Origin: Phycisphaerales bacterium | GTDB lineage: Bacteria > Planctomycetota > Phycisphaerae > Phycisphaerales > UBA1924 | Assembly (NCBI GenBank): GCA_016742075.1 | Contig: JACVCL010000001.1 | Coordinates: forward strand, 124,001 to 188,000 | DNA: 64,000 nucleotides | Reading direction: 5' to 3' | Part shown: positions 1 to 8,291 of the stretch, piece after piece | How the letters are laid out: each line of letters starts with the position of its first letter | Numbering within the stretch: the first letter of the stretch is position 1 | Translations under genes and position numbers: made by a program | The notes under the pieces: model-generated | What the model saw: the letters and a program-made list of their open reading frames with translations, nothing else | The model's database searches: none | What the model was told of the DNA's origin: nothing

Positions 1-35
1 CGATCAGGATGACCCGGCAGGCACGCACCGCGGCG

Positions 36-581
36 TCACCGCGGCTGGCCGGACGATGAGCCCCCCGAAACCGGCGTCGATGCACCCGAGGGCCGTCCGC
101 CCGTCCCGCTGCCGGACGATCCGCCGTCGGCCCCCTGATCGCCGGACCAGTTGGCGACGTCATCGGCGTTCCCGTCCTGTCCGTCGGGACCCACCGACCA
201 CAGGTCGTATTCGTTGCCGTGTTCGGACTGAGCCCGGTAGTTCCAAGGACGGCCCCATGGGTCGTTCGGCGAGGGCTGGGTGACGAACTTGCGCCACTTA
301 TCCGCGGCCTGGTCGTTGTCGACGCGCAGCTTGCTCTTGTCCCAGAGCACGGTGAGGCCCTCGTCGTCCGAGGGGTACCGGTCGAAGACGAGCTTGAACT
401 CGTCGAGGGCTTGGGACATACGGGCCAGGGCGATCTTGGCCGTCCCGGTGTCGGCCTCCTTCTTCCGGCCCATCACATTGACGGCGACGATCCCGACGAG
501 CACGACGACGATCGCGATGGCGATCATGACCTCGATCAGGGTGAAGCCCAAGCGGACGCGTTGGATCGATCGGGTCGGCAT
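36..581 (-). CDS. gspG: T2SS major pseudopilin GspG
   Basis: Major pseudopilin that builds the periplasmic pseudopilus of the type II secretion system. The 181-residue product has a 12-residue basic leader ending in Gly, then FTLIEV with Glu at +5, the prepilin peptidase site, followed by a hydrophobic helix. The C-terminal part carries NDPWGRPW and an acidic GPDGQDGNADD stretch, the Ca-binding region typical of GspG. A Ser/Gly-rich tail of about 35 residues follows. I chose the ATG at 581 because GGAGG lies about 9 bases upstream and gives a normal leader; a TTG at 662 that overlaps the gspF stop would give a 39-residue leader. It lies downstream of gspF on the same strand, apart from the other gsp genes. 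Confidence 0.93.
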   Translation of the reverse strand: MPTRSIQRVRLGFTLIEVMIAIAIVVVLVGIVAVNVMGRKKEADTGTAKIALARMSQALDEFKLVFDRYPSDDEGLTVLWDKSKLRVDNDQAADKWRKFVTQPSPNDPWGRPWNYRAQSEHGNEYDLWSVGPDGQDGNADDVANWSGDQGADGGSSGSGTGGRPSGASTPVSGGSSSGQPR

Positions 582-658
582 GACCTTGACCTCCGTGACT
601 GATCGAGGGGCGGAGCAGAACGTGCGACGGCCGGGAGCGCCGAACGCCCCTCGGGGAT

Positions 659-1900
659 TCAAGATACGCGGATTCCCCCGGTCAACTGGAGCATGGGCAG
701 AATCAGCGCCAGGGCCACCAGGGCGATGGACAGGCCCAGAATCAGCAGCATCGCCGGCTCGATGAGCCGGATGGTGTTGGTGAGCAGGCGATCGACCCGC
801 GCCTCCAGCGTGTCGGCGATCGTGGTGAGAACCCCCTCGAGGTTGTTGGCCGCCTCGGCCACCGACACCATCTCCAGAACATCGTCGGGAAAGAGGCCGG
901 TCTTGCCCAGCGGGACACTCAGGGGTTGGCCCGCTCGCACCGCCTCGGCGGCGTCGGCGATCCCGGCGGAGAGACGCTGGGAGCCCGCAGCGTCTTTGGC
1001 GATGGCCAGAGCCCCGAGCACCGGCACGCCGCTGGCGAGCAGCGTCCCCAGAATGCGGCAGAACCGGGCGATGGCCAGCGCTCGCAGAAGCGGCCCGGCC
1101 ACGGGGAGACCCAGAGCGAAGTCGCTGAGCCGATCCCGGACGGACTGTCGGCGGAGCAGCACAAACAACCCGGCCGCCGCCGCGCCGGCGGCGATCGCGG
1201 CGAGAAGCCCGTAGGCGGTGACGGCCGTGCTGAGGGCGAACACCACGCGCGTCAGAGCGTTGAGCTCGAGGTCGGCGAACATCGCCTGGAAGCGCGGCAC
1301 AAAGAACACCAGGACCGCGAGCAGCAGCACCACGCCGAAGACCATGATCGCGACGGGGTAGATCAGATTCCCGACGACCTTTTGGCGCAGCTCGACCTGA
1401 CCCTCGAGAAACCGCGAGAGGCGGTGCAGGGCCTGTTCGAGAAATCCGCCTTTCTCGCCGGCGCGCACCATCGCAATGTGGACCGGGCGGAAAGTCTCCG
1501 GGCGCCTGGCCATGGAGGCGGCCAGCTCATCGCCGGTCTCGACGGCGTCGGCGAGCTCCTTGAACACCGCGGCAAGCCCCGGGGCCGAGCGGCGGTTGGC
1601 GATCACCCGGAGCGACCTCAGGAGCGGGACCCCGGCCTTCAGCAGATCGCCAATCTGGCCGTAGGCGCTCGCAAGCCGGGCGATCGGGACGCGCACCGGT
1701 CTGCGGTCGGCGCCGGCGCTGGCCGACCCTATCACTCCCGCCGGTCCACTGCCAAGGGAGAGCCGCTGCTCGGAGAGCTCGACCGGGGTCAGCCGCTGCC
1801 GCTCGAGCTCGGCGAGGACCGACCGCTGGTCCGGGGCGTTCAACGTCCCGCTGACGCGTTGCCCCGAACCGTTGACGGCGATGTAGCGGAACGACGGCAC
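659..1900 (-). CDS. gspF: T2SS inner-membrane platform protein GspF
   Basis: Polytopic platform protein of the type II secretion system; in the family it couples the GspE ATPase to pseudopilus growth. The 413-residue length is normal. The N-terminal MPSFRYIAVNGSGQ and the two repeated T2SSF helical domains (about residues 80-200 and 280-400) are clear; each begins with a stretch such as 'QIGDLLKAGVPLLRSLR' or 'ILGTLLASGVPVLGALA'. Three hydrophobic segments fit the family topology, the last close to the C-terminus. gspG follows 77 bases downstream on the same strand. No gspE lies beside it in the window, although it is usually a neighbour. Confidence 0.93.
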   Translation of the reverse strand: MPSFRYIAVNGSGQRVSGTLNAPDQRSVLAELERQRLTPVELSEQRLSLGSGPAGVIGSASAGADRRPVRVPIARLASAYGQIGDLLKAGVPLLRSLRVIANRRSAPGLAAVFKELADAVETGDELAASMARRPETFRPVHIAMVRAGEKGGFLEQALHRLSRFLEGQVELRQKVVGNLIYPVAIMVFGVVLLLAVLVFFVPRFQAMFADLELNALTRVVFALSTAVTAYGLLAAIAAGAAAAGLFVLLRRQSVRDRLSDFALGLPVAGPLLRALAIARFCRILGTLLASGVPVLGALAIAKDAAGSQRLSAGIADAAEAVRAGQPLSVPLGKTGLFPDDVLEMVSVAEAANNLEGVLTTIADTLEARVDRLLTNTIRLIEPAMLLILGLSIALVALALILPMLQLTGGIRVS

Positions 1901-1949
1901 CGCCTAAGCGTATCGTCGCCCCGCCGGACGGCGAGCGGGCCGATCGCGG

Positions 1950-2612
1950 TCAGCCCGCCGGCTTGGACGCCGGAGCCTCGGCCTTCAGCAGCTCCTCGAT
2001 CTTCGCGACCATCTGCTTGTCGTCGGGGCGTACCCGTGAGTCGTAGCGGGCGACCACGTGGCCGGAGCGGTCGACGAGGAACTTGGTGAAGTTCCACTTC
2101 GGGTCGCCGCCGATCGGCGCGGCCTGGGACGCCAGTTGCTCGTAGAGGGGATGCTTGTCCTTCCCGGCGACGGAGATCTTCTCGAACATCGGGAAGCTCA
2201 CGCCGTAGCTCTTCGAGCAGAACTCGGCGATCTCCTTGTTGCTGCCGGGCTCCTGGGAGCCGAAGTTGTTGGCGGGGAAGCCGAGGACGACCAGGCCCTT
2301 GTCCTTGTGGTCGGCGTAGAGCTTCTCGAGCCCTGCGTACTGCGGGGTGTACCCGCACTTGCTGGCGGTGTTGACGATCAGGATGACCTTCCCCTTGAAG
2401 CCATCGAGCCGCTGCGGGGTGCCGTCGATGAGCTTCATCTCGTGGTCGAGCACATAGGCGGGGTCCTTGGCCGCGGGCTTGGCGGGCTGGGCGTCGGTCG
2501 AGCCCGGGCGCGACTCGCTCGGAGGCTCGGCAACCCCCGACACGACCGAGGCAGCGGCGAGCGCGAGGCCGATGCCGAGCGCGAGGCGGATGGGTTTCTG
2601 GGTCGTCGTCAT
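1950..2612 (-). CDS. gpx: Exported glutathione peroxidase family protein
   Basis: Thiol peroxidase of the GPx family, which reduces peroxides with thioredoxin or glutathione. The 220-residue product has an N-terminal hydrophobic signal-like segment (about residues 9-28) and a Pro/Lys-rich linker, so it probably acts outside the cytoplasm. The catalytic motif NTASKCGYT has Cys rather than selenocysteine. LGFPANNFGSQEPG and the WNFTKFLVD motif supply the conserved Gln, Trp and Asn. I chose the ATG at 2612 because GAAGGAA stands 7 bases upstream; the open frame continues much further upstream, but that part is antisense to the next gene. It is divergent from the pterin-synthase-like gene. Confidence 0.92.
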   Translation of the reverse strand: MTTTQKPIRLALGIGLALAAASVVSGVAEPPSESRPGSTDAQPAKPAAKDPAYVLDHEMKLIDGTPQRLDGFKGKVILIVNTASKCGYTPQYAGLEKLYADHKDKGLVVLGFPANNFGSQEPGSNKEIAEFCSKSYGVSFPMFEKISVAGKDKHPLYEQLASQAAPIGGDPKWNFTKFLVDRSGHVVARYDSRVRPDDKQMVAKIEELLKAEAPASKPAG

Positions 2613-2681
2613 CGCTGATTCCTTCTCGGTTTTCGGGGACCGGGGCCGGTCGACCCGCTGTTCCAGCCTAGGCTTCGATCG

Positions 2682-3506
2682 ATGCTGCGGCTCAGACGCA
2701 CGGTTCGGTTTGCGATCAACCCTCCCGGCACGGGCGTAACGTCGGGGAGCCCCAAGGGCCGGGGCTACAACGGCTATGCGGCGTCGCCGCCGATGGCCGG
2801 CCTTGGGCGGCATTACGAGATCGACGTCGAATGCCGCGGCGAGCCCGACGACGCCTCCTGCTACCTGCTGGACATCAAGGACATCGATCGCGCCGTCAGG
2901 GAAGCGGCCATACCGGTGATTGCCGCGGCCTGCGATCGCACCCCCGAGATCGAGCCCGGGCAGATTCTGCCGGACCTCGCCGGGCGTGTCGCCGGGCTGC
3001 TGGACGGCCGCGTCGAGCGCGTCCGGTGGCGGCTCAGCCCGTTCTATTCCGTGGAGTGCGCGATGAGCCAGAAAGACTTCGTGGTGCTGCGGCAGCGCTT
3101 TGACTTCGCGGCGTCTCACCGGCTGCACAACCCGGCGCTGTCGGACGCCGAGAACCGCCGCATGTTCGGCAAGTGCAACAACCCGACGGGGCACGGGCAC
3201 AACTACCAGGTCGAGCCTGCGGTGGCCGTGAAGATCTCGTCGGGGGGCCAAGCCTTCACTCTCCTCGACCTCGAGCGTCTCACCGACGCCGTGGTCATCG
3301 AGCGATTCGACCACCGGCATCTGAACTCGGATGTGCCGGAATTCACCCCGCCGCGGGGGCTGATCCCGAGTGTCGAGAACATCGCGAGGGTGTGCTTCGA
3401 CCTCCTGGCGCCGGAGGTCCGGGCGGCGTCCGGGGGGGCGGCCGAGCTGAGAGAGGTGACCGTCTGGGAGACCGACCGCACGTGCGCCACCTACCCGGCC
3501 CCGTAA
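2682..3506 (+). CDS. Tandem 6-pyruvoyl-tetrahydropterin synthase/QueD-like protein
   Basis: Two PTPS/QueD-type domains in one 274-residue chain. The C-terminal domain (about 130-274) is intact: FAASHRLHNP and GKCNNPTGHGHNY give the three Zn-binding His and the catalytic Cys, FDHRHLNSD the catalytic Asp-His, and VWETDR the substrate Glu. The N-terminal domain (1-128) keeps the fold pattern (GLGRHYEIDVEC, LLDIKDIDRAV, SPFYSVE) but lacks the Zn His residues and the Cys, so it is probably structural. The motif is closer to PTPS than to E. coli QueD, so queuosine and tetrahydropterin pathways are both possible. nadB starts 13 bases after the stop. The start has only a weak ribosome binding site. 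Confidence 0.85.
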   Translation: MLRLRRTVRFAINPPGTGVTSGSPKGRGYNGYAASPPMAGLGRHYEIDVECRGEPDDASCYLLDIKDIDRAVREAAIPVIAAACDRTPEIEPGQILPDLAGRVAGLLDGRVERVRWRLSPFYSVECAMSQKDFVVLRQRFDFAASHRLHNPALSDAENRRMFGKCNNPTGHGHNYQVEPAVAVKISSGGQAFTLLDLERLTDAVVIERFDHRHLNSDVPEFTPPRGLIPSVENIARVCFDLLAPEVRAASGGAAELREVTVWETDRTCATYPAP

Positions 3507-3519
3507 ACTAGGACCGCGC

Positions 3520-5199
3520 ATGCACCCGCTTTTCGACCAGCGACGCTACCTGATCCCGTTCAGGTCGATCCTTCTGCCGCAGATCTTCACCGACACGCTG
3601 GTGATCGGCGGCGGGGCGGCGGGGCTCTCGGCGGCGATCGCCGCGTCGGCCCACGGCGATGTGATCGTGCTGGCCAAGGGAAAACTCGGCCTGTCCAACA
3701 CCGCCTGGGCGCAGGGGGGCATCGCGGTGCCGCTCGATCACGCCAACGACTCGCCGGAGGCCCATGTGCGCGACACGCTCGTCGCCGGCGCCGGGCTGTG
3801 CGACGAGCCGGTGGTCCGCTTCACGGTGGAGCGGGCGGAGTCCGCGATTCGTCGCGTGATGGCCTGGGGGTTCCGGCCCGATCTGGACGCCCAGAAGCAC
3901 ATCGACCTCGGGCGCGAGGGCGGGCACTCCTTCCGGCGGATCATCCACTCCGACGGCGACGCCACGGGGCGTGCCCTCGCCGATGCGCTGCTCGAGCGCA
4001 CGAGGCAGTGCGACACCGTGCGCCTCTTCGAGAACTGCTTCGCGATCGATCTGCTCACGCCCTCCAACGCGCCGGGTTCGCCGGTCATGGGCGCGATCAC
4101 GCACCACCCCAAGCACGGCCTGCAGATGATCTGGGCCCGGGCCACGATCCTGGCCAGCGGCGGAGCCGGGGCGCTGTGGCGAGAATCAACCAATCCTCCC
4201 GTGGCAACTGCCGACGGGCTGGCGCTAGCCTATCGAGCGGGCGCCACCCTCGCCGATCTGGCCTTCATGCAGTTTCACCCGACCACCCTCTACGTGGCGG
4301 GAGCGGCCCGCACGCTGATTTCGGAGGCGGTGCGCGGCGAGGGCGCGTATTTGCTCGACGAGCATCTGCACCGCTTCATGCCCGAGCAGCACGAACTGGC
4401 CGAACTCGCTCCGCGCGACGTGGTGTCGCTGGCGATCGCCAGGAAGCTGGCCGAGCAGTCGCTGTCGCACGTGTGGCTCGACTGCCGGCATCTGCGCGAC
4501 TTCCCGGCCCGCTTCCCCGGCATCTCCGCCAACCTGCGCAGGTTCGATCTGGACCCCGCCCGGGATCTCATTCCTGTGAATCCGGCGGCCCACTACATGG
4601 TCGGCGGTGTCCGCACCGATTGGACCGGTCGCACCGATGTCCCCGGGCTGTACGCGGTCGGAGAGGCCGCGAGCACCGGCCTGCACGGGGCCAACCGGCT
4701 GGCCTCGAACTCGCTGCTGGAAGCGCTGGTCTTCGGCCATGCCGCGGGAGAGGCCTGCGTGGAGATGCGGTCGGAGTCCAACGCTTGGGGCACGCCGGCC
4801 CGCCAGGGTCCGGTGCAGGTGATCTCCGACATCCCGATCTCGCCCTCGGGCGAGCTTGACCTGGCCGACGTGCGTTCGTCCCTCCGTTCGGTGATGTGGC
4901 GGAACGTCGGGGTCGAACGATCGGGGCCGAAGCTCGACGATGTGCTGGAGATGTTCAACTTCTGGGCCCGGTATACCCTCGACAAGATCTTCGACGATCT
5001 GACGGGCTGGGAGGCTCAGAACATGCTGCTGGCCGGCGCTCTGGTCACGCGCTCGGCGGCCTGGCGGTCGGAGTCACGAGGGTGCCACACCCGGTCGGAT
5101 CATCCCGCGTCCCGTGACGATTTCGCGGTGCACGACCTCTGGCGTCGCAGCGCCGACACGCCGCGCACCCTGCCCCTTGCTCAGCCGGCGGTTGCATGA
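3520..5199 (+). CDS. nadB: L-aspartate oxidase
   Basis: Flavoprotein that oxidises L-aspartate to iminoaspartate, the first step of de novo NAD synthesis. The 559-residue length fits. The N-terminal FAD-binding loop GGGAAGLSAA, the NTAWAQGGIA segment, HYMVGGVRTD and the LHGANRLASNSLLEALVFG region are family hallmarks and place it with NadB rather than succinate dehydrogenase. The ATG at 3520 follows an AGGA. Its stop overlaps the start of the next gene, a pseudopilin gene, as ATGA, so it seems to be translated with the secretion genes. nadA and nadC are not in the window. Confidence 0.95.
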   Translation: MHPLFDQRRYLIPFRSILLPQIFTDTLVIGGGAAGLSAAIAASAHGDVIVLAKGKLGLSNTAWAQGGIAVPLDHANDSPEAHVRDTLVAGAGLCDEPVVRFTVERAESAIRRVMAWGFRPDLDAQKHIDLGREGGHSFRRIIHSDGDATGRALADALLERTRQCDTVRLFENCFAIDLLTPSNAPGSPVMGAITHHPKHGLQMIWARATILASGGAGALWRESTNPPVATADGLALAYRAGATLADLAFMQFHPTTLYVAGAARTLISEAVRGEGAYLLDEHLHRFMPEQHELAELAPRDVVSLAIARKLAEQSLSHVWLDCRHLRDFPARFPGISANLRRFDLDPARDLIPVNPAAHYMVGGVRTDWTGRTDVPGLYAVGEAASTGLHGANRLASNSLLEALVFGHAAGEACVEMRSESNAWGTPARQGPVQVISDIPISPSGELDLADVRSSLRSVMWRNVGVERSGPKLDDVLEMFNFWARYTLDKIFDDLTGWEAQNMLLAGALVTRSAAWRSESRGCHTRSDHPASRDDFAVHDLWRRSADTPRTLPLAQPAVA

Positions 5200-6917
5200 G
5201 ACGGCATATCCGAGCACGAGCGGCTCCCGGGCCGCCGCCCGGCCGTGGCAATTGGCCGCGCAGCGCGTTCACGCTCGTCGAGATTCTCGTGGCGATCGGC
5301 ATCGTCGCGGCGCTCGTGGTGCTGGCGACGCCCGCGCTCATCAGCTCGTCGGGCGAGCGGCGGCTGAGAGCGGCGGCGGACCAGGTGTCGGCTGCGCTCG
5401 CCGATGCACGAGCCCGGGCGATGAGGGACGACCGCGCGTACGCGGTCGTCGCCGCGCCTTCGGCCGACGGACGCCGCCTGGTGCTCAGAGCGTTGGACGC
5501 CCGCTCGGCAGAAGCCGACCACGCCGGCCGAGAACTGCTGGTCTTGGGAGATGAGTTTTCGCTCACGGCCGGTGCCGCGACCGACGAATCCGCCACCGGC
5601 GCCCCGGACGGCGCACGGCGATCGAGCGATAGCGCGGCCGTGCCGATCCTGACGTTCCTTCCCGACGGCACCGCCATCGGGCCGCCCTCGCTGGACCTGA
5701 CCGACTCGCGTTCTCGACGCGCCACACTTGCGCTGAACCGCCTGACCGGGCGTCTGACACCGGCGGGCTCACCGCCCCGCGAACAGAAGCCGCCGCCCGC
5801 GGCCGCGGCGACCAAACCCCCTCGGTCGCCCCGTCGGGCCCGACACCGGAGGGATCGGGGCCGGGGCGCCCTGCTGCTTGAGCTCCTGATCGCGATGGCG
5901 ATTTTCATCTCGGCGGGGCTCATCATCCTCGGTGTGCTGCGTCAGGCCTCGGCGTCGGTCGCCGCGGCGATCACGCAGCAGCGCGTGGCGGACCTCGCCC
6001 GTTCCGCGGCGGCACGCATCGAGGCCGGGCTTGATTCTCCGGGAACACTGAACGGGCCGGTGCGCGCGGGCGCGTTCCCGGCGGCCCCCGCCGGATACAC
6101 CCTCGACATCGGCACCGAGCGGTCGGGGTTTCCCGGGCTGACCCTGCTGACCGTGCGCGCGGCGCGGCCCGATCTGCAGGGGGCACCGAGCTACACCGTG
6201 CGCCAGATGGTGCGTCTGCCCTCAGACCGCCCGAGCGCCCGCGCCCCCCGCCGCCGGAGGAAAGGGCCGGGGCATCGCCGCGGATTCACGCTGATCGAAG
6301 TGCTGATCGCCCTGGGCCTTCTGCTGGTGCTCACGGCCGCCGTGTCGGTGTTCCTCCGCGACCTCGAGGATCGGCGCAGATTTCTGACTGAGCGATCGAC
6401 CGATGCCCAGACCGCGGCGCTGCTGTTCGATTCTCTGGACCGTGAACTCCTCGGCACTTTCGTGGCCGGCCGATCCGGCCCCGGGGTCGCGGGCGACACG
6501 TCGCGGCTTACGGTGCTGACCCGTGGTGTGATGCCGGCGGCGGCCGGCGCTTCCGACGTGCAACGCTCGGAGTACCGCTGGGACCCGGCTGCCGCCTCGC
6601 TTGCGGCCCGCCGGACCGACGCGGCCGGTCCGGCTGCGGGAGACATGGAACTCCTTTCGACGAGGGTCGCCAAGGCTCGATTCCGATACCACGACGGTGT
6701 GGCGTGGCTCGACGCCTTCGACAGCCGTTCAGCCGGACGACTGCCCGTAGCCATCGAAGTCTCTCTGTGGTTCGGCACGCCCGGAACGGCGGTGAGCGAG
6801 GACGCGCCGCCGGACCGGCAGCGAACCATCGCCGTCGCGGATCCGGCCGCCGATCCCGGGGCCGGCTCCGCGGGACGCTCGTCGCCGTCCGCAGGGGCCC
6901 GGGAGGCTCTGCCATGA
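5196..6917 (+). CDS. gspHIJ: Three pseudopilins (GspH-, GspI-, GspJ-like) in one reading frame
   Basis: One uninterrupted 573-codon frame holds three prepilin modules in the canonical H-I-J order. Module 1 has its processing site at A24/F25 (FTLVE, Glu29) and a GspH-type domain to about residue 200. Module 2 has G224/A225 (ALLLE, Glu229) and a GspI-type domain. Module 3 has G363/F364 (FTLIE, Glu368) and a GspJ-type domain containing FRYHDGVAWL. Modules are joined by Pro/Arg-rich linkers that look like prepilin leaders. No ATG, GTG or TTG lies in frame between V149 (5640) and module 2; module 3 could start separately at ATG 6207, giving a 26-residue leader. The start overlaps the nadB stop and the end overlaps gspK, both as ATGA. 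In the T2SS, H, I, J and K form the pseudopilus tip. Confidence 0.88.
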   Translation: MRRHIRARAAPGPPPGRGNWPRSAFTLVEILVAIGIVAALVVLATPALISSSGERRLRAAADQVSAALADARARAMRDDRAYAVVAAPSADGRRLVLRALDARSAEADHAGRELLVLGDEFSLTAGAATDESATGAPDGARRSSDSAAVPILTFLPDGTAIGPPSLDLTDSRSRRATLALNRLTGRLTPAGSPPREQKPPPAAAATKPPRSPRRARHRRDRGRGALLLELLIAMAIFISAGLIILGVLRQASASVAAAITQQRVADLARSAAARIEAGLDSPGTLNGPVRAGAFPAAPAGYTLDIGTERSGFPGLTLLTVRAARPDLQGAPSYTVRQMVRLPSDRPSARAPRRRRKGPGHRRGFTLIEVLIALGLLLVLTAAVSVFLRDLEDRRRFLTERSTDAQTAALLFDSLDRELLGTFVAGRSGPGVAGDTSRLTVLTRGVMPAAAGASDVQRSEYRWDPAAASLAARRTDAAGPAAGDMELLSTRVAKARFRYHDGVAWLDAFDSRSAGRLPVAIEVSLWFGTPGTAVSEDAPPDRQRTIAVADPAADPGAGSAGRSSPSAGAREALP

Positions 6918-8284
6918 CCCGGCGCTCGGGATTGGTGATCCTCGCGGTGCTGCTGCTGGTGATGATCGGCGCGCTGGTCGGCACCACCGCCCTGCATCTG
7001 GCTCGGGCCGAGTCGGCGGGGGTTGCCGCGTCGCTCGGCCGGGGCCAGGCCCGCGCGCTGGCGTGGTCGGGCGTTCAGATCGCGCTCGCGGAACTGGCGG
7101 ACCAGCGTCCGGCGCTGCTCCAGGGGCGCCAACCGCGGCTGACCGAGTCCGCCGTCGTGTTCGACGATGGCGGCCGACGCGGCATGGTTCGACTGGCGGG
7201 CGGTCCCGCTTCGGAGGCCGGGAAACTCCCGCTGAATCTGGCTTCGGCGTCCATGCTCGAGGCGCTGGGCGCCGAGCCGACGGTGGCTCAGGCCATCGTT
7301 TCGGCGCGGGCCGCGCGTGGCGGGCAGTTCGATTCCGCCGAGGATCTGCTCGGCGTCGAAGGCGTCACGCCGGAGCTTGCGGACACCTTGGCCAACGCCG
7401 TGTCGGTGTTCCACGCCGATCCGAACCAGCAGGCCGGCCTCGGCGGAGGCAGGCGCTTCGCCGGCGAGCCGAGGATCAACGTCAACACCAAGTGGTCTGA
7501 CGATCTCCGTGCCAGGCTGGAGCGCCGGCTGGGCGGCCAGGCGGCGGACGCCGTCAAGCAGCTCATGGCTTCGGGCCGGACGTTCCCGGCGATACGCGAC
7601 ATCGTCGACTCGATGGTGGCTCTCAAGCTGGATGTGGGCCGGCAATGGCCCGAGGCGCTCGACGCGCTGGCCACGACCGACGAACCCTTCCTGTACGGGC
7701 TGGTGGACCTTCTCACCGCTCCCGCCGAGGTGCTCGCCGCGCTCCCCGGGCTCGACCGCTCGGCGGCCGACCGTATCGTCGCGGCCCGCACGACCCTCGA
7801 CGATCGCACGCGCGCGACCGTGGCGTGGCCGGTCATGGAGGGCATCGTCGAACCGGGGCGTTTCGCTGAAGCCGTTGATCGGCTGACCACGCGGTCGCTT
7901 CAATGGCGGGTGCGGGTGGAAGCAGGCTTCGCCACCGGAGACTCTCTGGCATCGCGGCCGGACCTTCGCGATCGCGTGGTTCTGGAGGCGGTGCTCGACG
8001 TCTCGGGCCCCGTGCCGCGCGTCGCCTACCTGCGCGACCTGACCATGCTCGACACGCTGCGCGCCCTCACCCGCGCCGGGGTGCTCGCCGAGACCAGTCA
8101 GCCCGAGCCCCGCGAGCAACCGGCCGCCGAGGGCACGCCGCCGACCGGGGCGGCCTCGGCACCTGACCCCGGTTCAGGCGGGCCCGAGGCCGTGCCCCCT
8201 CCCCAACCCCTCGATCGCCGACTCGGACGGTGGAGAGCCCCGGTGTCGCTGCCGGCCCCGCCCGGGCCGTCGTCGGGTATCTAG
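6914..8284 (+). CDS. gspK: T2SS minor pseudopilin GspK
   Basis: Large minor pseudopilin that caps the pseudopilus tip together with GspI and GspJ. The 456-residue product begins with a short basic leader (MTRRSG) and a hydrophobic helix (LVILAVLLLVM) without the usual Glu at +5, as is normal for GspK. The central part has two helix-hairpin-helix-like stretches: PLNLASASMLEALG with its 'QFDSAEDLL' continuation, and LTAPAEVLAALPGL. INVNTKW is also typical. The C-terminus is Pro-rich. The ATG at 6914 overlaps the stop of the H-I-J frame as ATGA, and gspL starts 8 bases after its stop. Confidence 0.88.
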   Translation: MTRRSGLVILAVLLLVMIGALVGTTALHLARAESAGVAASLGRGQARALAWSGVQIALAELADQRPALLQGRQPRLTESAVVFDDGGRRGMVRLAGGPASEAGKLPLNLASASMLEALGAEPTVAQAIVSARAARGGQFDSAEDLLGVEGVTPELADTLANAVSVFHADPNQQAGLGGGRRFAGEPRINVNTKWSDDLRARLERRLGGQAADAVKQLMASGRTFPAIRDIVDSMVALKLDVGRQWPEALDALATTDEPFLYGLVDLLTAPAEVLAALPGLDRSAADRIVAARTTLDDRTRATVAWPVMEGIVEPGRFAEAVDRLTTRSLQWRVRVEAGFATGDSLASRPDLRDRVVLEAVLDVSGPVPRVAYLRDLTMLDTLRALTRAGVLAETSQPEPREQPAAEGTPPTGAASAPDPGSGGPEAVPPPQPLDRRLGRWRAPVSLPAPPGPSSGI

Positions 8285-8291
8285 GAAGGCC

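Noticed and set aside
2613-3521. Long N-terminal extension of the glutathione peroxidase frame
   Set aside because: The extension is antisense to the PTPS-like gene, while ATG 2612 has a good ribosome binding site and begins a signal peptide.
6191-8119. 642-codon minus-strand frame across the pseudopilin and gspK genes
   Set aside because: It lacks motifs and a supported start, and the plus strand encodes recognisable pseudopilins with ATGA overlaps.
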